A stretch of 43,365 bases of DNA from AA29 sp041481445 (GTDB lineage Bacteria > Acidobacteriota > Vicinamibacteria > Fen-336), in assembly GCA_041481445.1 (NCBI GenBank), contig JBGPBV010000044.1, positions 1 through 43,365 of the forward strand, written 5' to 3'. The notes below the pieces were generated by a model that ran no database searches, was not told where the DNA came from, and worked only from the letters and a program-made list of their open reading frames with translations. Positions 37,781-43,365 of this stretch are shown in pieces (position 1 is the stretch's first letter; each line of letters starts with the position of its first letter). Position numbers and translations under genes: made by a program.

Positions 37781-40093
37781 ATGCCCACGCTGTTCGCCGC
37801 TGCCCTGATCGCCTCCGCCACCACGCTCGCCGCTGCCGATCCCACGTTCGCCCTGAAGGGCCGGGTCCTCGACCAGAGCGGGCTGCCGGTGGCCGCGGCC
37901 CGGGTGACGGCGGTCTCGATCGACCGCCGCTTAGCGCCCACGACGCAGACGAGCGAGACGGGCGAGTTCGCCCTGGACCTCGTCCCCGGGGCCTACCGCG
38001 TGAGGGTGGCAGCTCCCGGATTCCTGGAGGCCTCCCTTGACGTCACCGCGGTCGACGGTGGCCGCCAGTCCCTGGAGTACGTGATCAAGGTGGCGCCCTT
38101 CGGCGAGGAGGTCACCGTGCGCGCGCCGCGCGACTACGCGGTGGAGTCCATCGCGAGCGCGACCAAGACCCTGACTCCCCTGCGCGACGTGCCCCAGGCC
38201 GTCACCGTGACGAGCAAGGAGGTCATCCACGACCAGCTCATGCTCAGCCTGGGCGACGTGATGCGCTACACGCCCGGCATCACCGTGCACCAGGGCGAGA
38301 ACAACCGCGACCAGGTCATCATCCGCGGGAACAGCTCCTCCGCCGACTTCTTCCTCAACGGCGTGCGCGACGACGTCCAGTACTACCGGGACCTCTACAA
38401 CCTCGAGCGGGTCGAGGCCCTCAAGGGGCCCAACGCGATGATGTTCGGGCGTGGCGGCGGCGGGGGCGTGGTGAACCGCGTGACCAAGGACGCCGTGTTC
38501 CGGCCCGTGCGCGAGGCCACCGTGCAGGCCGGCGAGTTCGGCCACAAGCGCGTGGCGGCCGACCTCGACCAGCCGCTCAACAAGAACGTGGCCTTCCGCC
38601 TGAACGCGATGTACGAGTCGTCCGACAGCTTCCGCGACTTCGTCTCTCTCGAGCGTTACGCCCTCAACCCCACCCTCACCGTGGCCGCGGGCGCGCGCAC
38701 GCGCCTCACCCTGGGCTACGAGCACCTCCACGACACGCGGGTGGCCGACCGCGGCATCACGTCCTTCCAGGGCCGGCCCGCCGACGTCGACCTCTCGACC
38801 TACTACGGCAACCCCGCGGACAGCCACGTCCGGGCCGACGTGGACCTGGGCAGCGCGACCATCGAGCACCAGCGCGGCCGCCTGACCCTGCGCAACCGGA
38901 CCCTCTACGGCAACTACGACCGCGGCTACCAGAACTACGTGCCGGGGGCGGTGGCCGCCGGCAAGGCCACCGTGGCCCTCACCGCCTACAACAACGCCAC
39001 CCAGCGCGAGAACGTCTTCAACCAGACGGACGCCATCTACACCGTGAGCACCGGGAGGGTGAAGCACACGCTGCTGGCCGGCGTGGAGGTGGGACAGCAG
39101 GGCACGGACAACTTCCGGAACACGGGCTTCTTCGACAACACGGCGACGTCGATCCAGGTGCCGTACTCGGATCCCACCATCACGACGCCGGTGACCTTCC
39201 GGCAGAACGCGACCGACGCCGACAACCACCTCGACACGGGCGTGGCCGCGGCCTACGCCCAGGACCAGGCCGAGCTCTCGCCGCACGTCCAGATCGTCGG
39301 CGGGCTCCGCTTCGACCGCTTCGGCCTCACCTACCACAACAACCGCAACGGCGACACCCTCGACCGCGTGGACACCCTCGTCTCGCCGAGGGCCGGCCTC
39401 GTGTACAAGCCGATCACGGCGGTGTCCGTCTACGGCAGCTACACGGTGTCGTACCTGCCGAGCTCGGGGGACCAGTTCTCCGCCCTGACCACGATCACGG
39501 AGCAGGTGAAGCCGGAGCAGTTCACCAACTACGAGATCGGCGCCAAGTGGGAGCCGCACCCGGGCCTGAGCCTGACCTCGGCCCTCTATCGGCTCGACCG
39601 CACGAACACGCGCTCCACGGACCCGAGCGACTCGACACGGATCGTGCAGACGGGCAGCCAGCGCACGAACGGCTTCGAGGTCGGCGTGGCCGGCCGCCTG
39701 ACCTCGGCCTGGCTCGTCACCGGCGGCTACGCCTATCAGGACGCCTTCGTGACCAGCGCCACCACGACCGCCCGGGAAGGCGCGCAGGCGGCCCAGGTGC
39801 CGCACCACACGCTGTCCCTCTGGAACAACTACCAGTTCCTGCCCCGCCTGGGCGCCGCCGTCGGCGTCCTCTACCGCACCGACATGTTCGCGACGATCGA
39901 CAACACGGTCACCCTCCCCGGTTACACGCGCGTGGACGTGGCCGCCTTCTACACCCTGACCAAAGACCTCCGGCTCCAGGCCAACCTCGAGAACGCGCTC
40001 GACAAGAAGTACTGGACCAACGCCGACAGCAACACGAACATCTCCCCCGGCTTCCGGCGGACCCTGCGCGTGGCCTTGACCGCGGCGTTCTGA
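37781..40093 (+). CDS. TonB-dependent siderophore-type receptor
   Basis: The 770-residue protein begins with a signal peptide (MPTLFAAALIASATTLAAA), then a carboxypeptidase-regulatory-like/CarboxypepD_reg domain (about 25-105, GRVLDQSGLPVAAARVTAVS), the plug (DVPQAVTVTSKEVI, YTPGITVHQGENNRDQVIIRG, LNGVRDDVQYYRD, VEALKGPNAMMFG) and a 22-strand barrel ending in Phe. The plug pattern is that of TonB-dependent siderophore receptors. The ATG at 37781 has AGGAGG 5 bases upstream; an in-frame upstream ATG lies inside the Fur-like site and is rejected. The receptor takes up a ferric chelate or a similar large substrate with TonB/ExbB/ExbD energy. It is divergent from an ECF42-like sigma factor. Confidence 0.94.
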   Translation: MPTLFAAALIASATTLAAADPTFALKGRVLDQSGLPVAAARVTAVSIDRRLAPTTQTSETGEFALDLVPGAYRVRVAAPGFLEASLDVTAVDGGRQSLEYVIKVAPFGEEVTVRAPRDYAVESIASATKTLTPLRDVPQAVTVTSKEVIHDQLMLSLGDVMRYTPGITVHQGENNRDQVIIRGNSSSADFFLNGVRDDVQYYRDLYNLERVEALKGPNAMMFGRGGGGGVVNRVTKDAVFRPVREATVQAGEFGHKRVAADLDQPLNKNVAFRLNAMYESSDSFRDFVSLERYALNPTLTVAAGARTRLTLGYEHLHDTRVADRGITSFQGRPADVDLSTYYGNPADSHVRADVDLGSATIEHQRGRLTLRNRTLYGNYDRGYQNYVPGAVAAGKATVALTAYNNATQRENVFNQTDAIYTVSTGRVKHTLLAGVEVGQQGTDNFRNTGFFDNTATSIQVPYSDPTITTPVTFRQNATDADNHLDTGVAAAYAQDQAELSPHVQIVGGLRFDRFGLTYHNNRNGDTLDRVDTLVSPRAGLVYKPITAVSVYGSYTVSYLPSSGDQFSALTTITEQVKPEQFTNYEIGAKWEPHPGLSLTSALYRLDRTNTRSTDPSDSTRIVQTGSQRTNGFEVGVAGRLTSAWLVTGGYAYQDAFVTSATTTAREGAQAAQVPHHTLSLWNNYQFLPRLGAAVGVLYRTDMFATIDNTVTLPGYTRVDVAAFYTLTKDLRLQANLENALDKKYWTNADSNTNISPGFRRTLRVALTAAF

Positions 40094-40113
40094 GCGACGT
40101 GGCGCGCGGGCGG

Positions 40114-40524
40114 TCAACGTCGGCTCGGCGCCTTCTCGGCCTCCACTCGTGCTCTCGACTCTGCGGCGGCGATGTCGATCCGCTCTTCCCGAATCTCCAG
40201 GCGCAATCGGGCAAACAGGCTCATGTAGATGTTGGCGATCCACACCAGCGAGAAGCCGGCGATCAGATAGCCGCGCCAGTCGTCGAACAGCAGCTTGTAT
40301 CCGGTGATGATCAGGAAGAAGGCGGCGACGTAATGGCTGAAGCAATACTCACACGTGAACAGGTAGAACGCCTTGCGCACGAACAAGCGGCGGCACGACT
40401 TGCTCTTCTGGGCGCACCACTCGCGGGGCTCGCGAAACACCTCTTCGTGCGTCGCCGTCCAGGCGATGCACGCAATCGGAATGGCAAGAACGAACAGGAA
40501 CGCGATCTGACCGCCCAATGTCAC
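40114..40524 (-). CDS. Small membrane protein with conserved Cys and His
   Basis: The 136-residue protein has about three hydrophobic segments (IAFLFVLAIPIACIAWTA, VAAFFLIITGYKLLF, LIAGFSLVWIANIYMSLF) and a Cys-rich middle (EWCAQKSKSCRR, TCEYCFSHYV). The ECFSHYV-like motif resembles the small DUF1360-type proteins, but I am not sure. It starts with GTG at 40524, overlapping the upstream gene's stop as GTGA, so the two are translated together. Function unknown. Confidence 0.7.
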   Translation of the reverse strand: MTLGGQIAFLFVLAIPIACIAWTATHEEVFREPREWCAQKSKSCRRLFVRKAFYLFTCEYCFSHYVAAFFLIITGYKLLFDDWRGYLIAGFSLVWIANIYMSLFARLRLEIREERIDIAAAESRARVEAEKAPSRR

Positions 40525-40898
40525 TGAAAGCGTTGCCTCACCGTGGCCGCGACCTGACGATCGGTCATCTTGTCGACGGTCTCGACGCCGACGACCCGCC
40601 CGCGGAACGCTTCATGCCTGAGACGCGCTTCCAACTCGATCTTTGCCTCGCCCGGACCGAGGATCAGGAGGGAGTCCGCGTCTCGTATGCACGCGATGAC
40701 CTCGTCATAGTACTTGTTGAGGTGACCGGTGAATCGCCGGTCTCGTTGGTCTTCCGCGGAATCCTGCTGTGCGCCACCGGAGTAGCGCACGTGCTTCTCC
40801 ATGTTCGAGTCTATCTGTCTCAGGTCTTCGTTCTTGCCGGTGATGACCGCGATGACCGCTTTCCTGTGGTCGATCCACACGCCCGCTTCGGTTGTCAT
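40521..40898 (-). CDS. Small protein resembling eRF1/translational-machinery-like family
   Basis: The 125-residue protein opens MTTEAGVWIDHRKAVIAVITG and has ILGPGEAKIELEARLRHE and GVETVDKMTDRQVAATVRQRF. This pattern matches a widespread small family annotated as translational-machinery or eRF1-domain-like; its role is not established. The ATG at 40898 is chosen over a TTG at 40916 because the family N terminus starts there. It is coupled to the membrane protein downstream by a 4-base overlap. No signal peptide. Confidence 0.72.
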   Translation of the reverse strand: MTTEAGVWIDHRKAVIAVITGKNEDLRQIDSNMEKHVRYSGGAQQDSAEDQRDRRFTGHLNKYYDEVIACIRDADSLLILGPGEAKIELEARLRHEAFRGRVVGVETVDKMTDRQVAATVRQRFQ

Positions 40899-41022
40899 GG
40901 AGTCGCTTCGCAGCAATCAACGTGCCACCGTGCCCGATCCAGGGACCTTGCGGCCGGCCCGCGGCACGACCGGTCTTGGCGCCGGTCCAGGCTGTAGACT
41001 TACGCGCGGTCGCCACGAACCC

Positions 41023-43365
41023 ATGGGCTCTCCATCCCGACTCGCCCTGATCCTGCTGTGCGCGCTGGCCACGTCGCGCGGCGCCGTTCCGGCCTCGGGG
41101 GAGAGTTCCGCGGCGGGGGCGGACGCGCCCTTCTACTTCCGCCCGCCGCTCCGATTGGCCGAGAGCCTCGAGCCCTTCCTGAAGGACGTGGCGCCCGGCC
41201 ACGACTCGTTCCCCGACGAGAAGGAGGCCCGGGAGCTGGCCCTTCGCCTGGGCGCCTTGGGCGACAGGCTGCGCCGCAGCCCGCGCGCCGCCCCCGAAGC
41301 CGTGGCCTCGCTCGTCGCGCCGGGATTCAGGGGCGGCCGCCTCGCCCCCGTCGCGGAGACGGCGGTCTTCGATGGGCCGTCGTTCAAGGTCTTCCGGTCC
41401 AAGCCGACCTCCGCCGCGCCCGCCGTGGACGCGCGCGGTCTCGGCGAGGACCTGCGCGCGCTCCTCGCGGACTTCGAGGCCGTCGAGGTCGCCGAGTTCC
41501 CGATCACGTCGATCGACCTCGATCGCGACAAGGGTCTCGCGCGCACAGACGTGCGTTACGACATCGCGGGCCCGGCCGCGCGGGGCGGGCGCGCGCAGTG
41601 CGTGGGGCGCTGGCAGATCGTCTGGAGCCGCGGCGAGGACGGCGCCTGGCGCGTCCGCGAATGGTCGGCCGCGGACCAGCAGCGCAGCCGCGCCTCCGCG
41701 CCCGTCTTCAGCGAGGCCACCCAGGCCGCGCTCGGCGGCAACGATTCGTTCCGGCGACAGCTCGCGATCGATCTCGACCACTGGATGGCCACGATCGACT
41801 CCGGGCTGACCCGCGACTCGAACGGCCACAACGGGGTCTCCGTCGGAGACGCCGACGGCGACGGCCTCGACGACATCTACGTGTCCCAGCCGGCGGGGCT
41901 GCCCAACCGGCTGTATCGGGCCCGGGGTGACGGCACCTTCGAGGACGTGACGGACGAGGCGGGGCTGGCCGTGCTCGACGACACCGCGCAGTCGCTCTTC
42001 GCCGACGTGGACAACGACGGCGACGAGGACCTGATCCTCGGCCTGAGCTCGGGGCCGGCGCTGTTCCTGAACGACGGCCACGGGCGCTTCACGCGCGTCC
42101 CCGACGCCTTCCACTTCAAGGACGGCCTGCGCGGATCGCCCATGTCGATGGCGATGGCCGACTACGACCGCGACGGCTTCCTCGACCTCTACCTCTGCGT
42201 CTATTCCTTCTACTACGGGGCGGGCGAGGGCAAGGCGGGCACGCCCATGCCGTACTACGACGCCCGCAACGGGCCGCCCAGCGTGCTCTTCCGCAACGAC
42301 GGCCACGGGCGGTTCGTGGAGGCCACCGAGGAGGCGGGCCTCGCGGAAGGGAACGACCGCTTCCACTTCGCCGCCGCCTGGGGCGACTACGACGGCGACG
42401 GCTGGCCCGACCTGCTCGTGGCCAACGATTTCGGACGCAAGAACCTCTATCACAACCGGGGGCGGCGGGACGGCCGGGCGACCTTCGAGGACGTGACCGC
42501 GGCGGCCGGGGTCGAGGACTACGGGGCGGGCATGAGCGCGTCCTTCTTCGACTACGACAACGACGGCCGTCTCGACATCTACACCGGCAACATGTGGAGC
42601 GACAACGGCCAGCGGGTGACCCGCGAGGCCGCCTTCATGCCCGAGGCGCCGGAGGCCGTGCGCGCGCTCTACCGCCGTCACGCGCGCGGCAACTCCCTCT
42701 TCCGCAACCTCGGCCTTGGGCGCTTCGAGGACGTGACCGCCGGCGCCCGCGCGGGCGTGGGTGGCTGGGCCTGGTCGTCGGACGCGCTCGACTTCGACAG
42801 CGACGGCTGGGAAGACCTCTACGTCGTCAACGGGATGCTCACGCGGGAGTCGCCGGACTCGGGCGCGGAAGACCTCGACGGCTTCTTCTGGCGCCAGGTG
42901 GTGGCGCGGTCGCCCCTCACGCGCGTGACCGGTACTCCCTACGACGACGCCTGGCGCGCGATCAACCAGCTCCTGGTCCACGGCTCGATCGCCGGCCACC
43001 AGCGGAACGTGCTCCTGCGCAACGACGGCCACGGCGGGTTCGACGAGGTCTCGGGCACGGCGGGGCTCGACCTGGACCAGGACGGACGGTCCTTCGCCGT
43101 GCTCGACTACGACCTCGACGGGGACCCGGACCTCGTGGTGATGTCCGCTCGCGGAGCGCCCCAGGTCCGGATCTTCCGGAACGATTTCGCGGAGCGCGGG
43201 GCCGCCCTGGCCGTGCGTCTTGCCGGCACCCGCAGCAACCGGGACGCGATCGGGGCGCGCGTGACCGTCGAGACCGACCGGCTCCGGCGGACCAAGACCG
43301 TGCAGGCCGGCTCCGGATTCATCTCCCAGCACTCGAAAGAGCTGCTCTTCGGCCTCGGCCCGAGC
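41023..43365 (+). CDS. CRTAC1-family FG-GAP/ASPIC-UnbV protein (3' end outside window)
   Basis: The frame is open from the ATG at 41023 to the window edge, 781 codons. It has a signal peptide-like start (RLALILLCALATSRGAVPA), an N-terminal NTF2/SnoaL-like region (about 35-230), then several FG-GAP/VCBS calcium-binding repeats with DxDxDG loops (GDADGDGLDDIYVSQ, FADVDNDGDEDLI, YDRDGFLDLYLC, GDYDGDGWPDLLV, FDYDNDGRLDIY, FDSDGWEDLYV). It reaches the ASPIC/UnbV end domain (GTRSNRDAIGARVTV). It is an extracellular or outer-membrane beta-propeller. These are common in Acidobacteria and Planctomycetes. No clear ribosome site precedes the ATG. Confidence 0.88.
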   Translation, partial: MGSPSRLALILLCALATSRGAVPASGESSAAGADAPFYFRPPLRLAESLEPFLKDVAPGHDSFPDEKEARELALRLGALGDRLRRSPRAAPEAVASLVAPGFRGGRLAPVAETAVFDGPSFKVFRSKPTSAAPAVDARGLGEDLRALLADFEAVEVAEFPITSIDLDRDKGLARTDVRYDIAGPAARGGRAQCVGRWQIVWSRGEDGAWRVREWSAADQQRSRASAPVFSEATQAALGGNDSFRRQLAIDLDHWMATIDSGLTRDSNGHNGVSVGDADGDGLDDIYVSQPAGLPNRLYRARGDGTFEDVTDEAGLAVLDDTAQSLFADVDNDGDEDLILGLSSGPALFLNDGHGRFTRVPDAFHFKDGLRGSPMSMAMADYDRDGFLDLYLCVYSFYYGAGEGKAGTPMPYYDARNGPPSVLFRNDGHGRFVEATEEAGLAEGNDRFHFAAAWGDYDGDGWPDLLVANDFGRKNLYHNRGRRDGRATFEDVTAAAGVEDYGAGMSASFFDYDNDGRLDIYTGNMWSDNGQRVTREAAFMPEAPEAVRALYRRHARGNSLFRNLGLGRFEDVTAGARAGVGGWAWSSDALDFDSDGWEDLYVVNGMLTRESPDSGAEDLDGFFWRQVVARSPLTRVTGTPYDDAWRAINQLLVHGSIAGHQRNVLLRNDGHGGFDEVSGTAGLDLDQDGRSFAVLDYDLDGDPDLVVMSARGAPQVRIFRNDFAERGAALAVRLAGTRSNRDAIGARVTVETDRLRRTKTVQAGSGFISQHSKELLFGLGPS

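Noticed and set aside
1..43365. CRISPR arrays, insertion sequences, tRNA or rRNA genes
   Set aside because: No regularly spaced repeats, transposase motifs, terminal inverted repeats or recognisable RNA genes were seen on reading both strands.

Overview
This is a very GC-rich (roughly 70 %) stretch from a Gram-negative bacterium: it encodes a TolC-type outer-membrane channel, a TonB-dependent receptor and a Tat-exported esterase. The TonB receptor with an N-terminal carboxypeptidase-regulatory-like domain, the CRTAC1/ASPIC-type FG-GAP protein, the winged-helix/AAA/TPR regulator and the vanadium haloperoxidase together suggest a soil Acidobacteriota-like organism. That placement is an inference from gene content; no rRNA or tRNA gene lies in the window.

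Positions 1 to about 28,100 form a ribosomal natural-product (RiPP) cluster of the NHLP/TOMM class: a nitrile-hydratase-like leader peptide whose core is modified by YcaO cyclodehydratases. The precursor gene (14483-14851, minus strand) has a 108-residue leader ending in Gly-Gly and a 14-residue core, WSIGSCCCTPCCSC, with 6 Cys, 3 Ser and 1 Thr. It has its own strong promoter and a perfect Shine-Dalgarno sequence, and a hairpin separates it from the genes behind it. Seven tightly packed minus-strand genes follow: two full-length fused E1-like/YcaO cyclodehydratases, a SagB-type flavin dehydrogenase, two paralogous alpha/beta hydrolases and two B12-binding radical SAM enzymes. Beyond them lie a class III aminotransferase (plus strand) and a LuxE/LuxC acyl-activation and acyl-reduction pair (minus strand; luxC is cut by the left window edge).

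On the other side of the precursor are a small coiled-coil/winged-helix protein, a third radical SAM enzyme paralogous to the one at 3728-5131, a protein with HExxH plus a downstream Glu, a cyclic-nucleotide-binding-fold protein without a DNA-binding domain, and a Rieske oxygenase. The export machinery comes next: an NHLM ABC permease/ATPase, an ABC transporter with an N-terminal C39 peptidase, an HlyD-type adaptor and a divergent TolC channel.

The simplest model is as follows. The YcaO pair cyclises core Cys/Ser/Thr and SagB oxidises some azolines to azoles. The radical SAM, Rieske, hydrolase and LuxE/LuxC/aminotransferase genes supply further tailoring. The C39 peptidase cuts after Gly-Gly and the ABC/HlyD/TolC assembly exports the product. 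The unusual points are the enzyme load on one 14-residue core, the paired paralogues (YcaO, hydrolase, radical SAM) and the unexpected LuxC/LuxE/aminotransferase trio.

Positions 28,100 to 43,365 look like ordinary flanking genome: a multi-pass membrane protein, an FHA protein, a wHTH-AAA-TPR regulator divergent from a vanadium-dependent haloperoxidase, a Tat-exported type-B carboxylesterase, an ECF42-like sigma factor, a TonB-dependent siderophore-type receptor with a Fur-like palindrome in its promoter, two small coupled genes and a CRTAC1-family FG-GAP protein cut by the right edge. I see no insertion sequence, CRISPR array, tRNA or rRNA. No gap between genes exceeds 300 bases.
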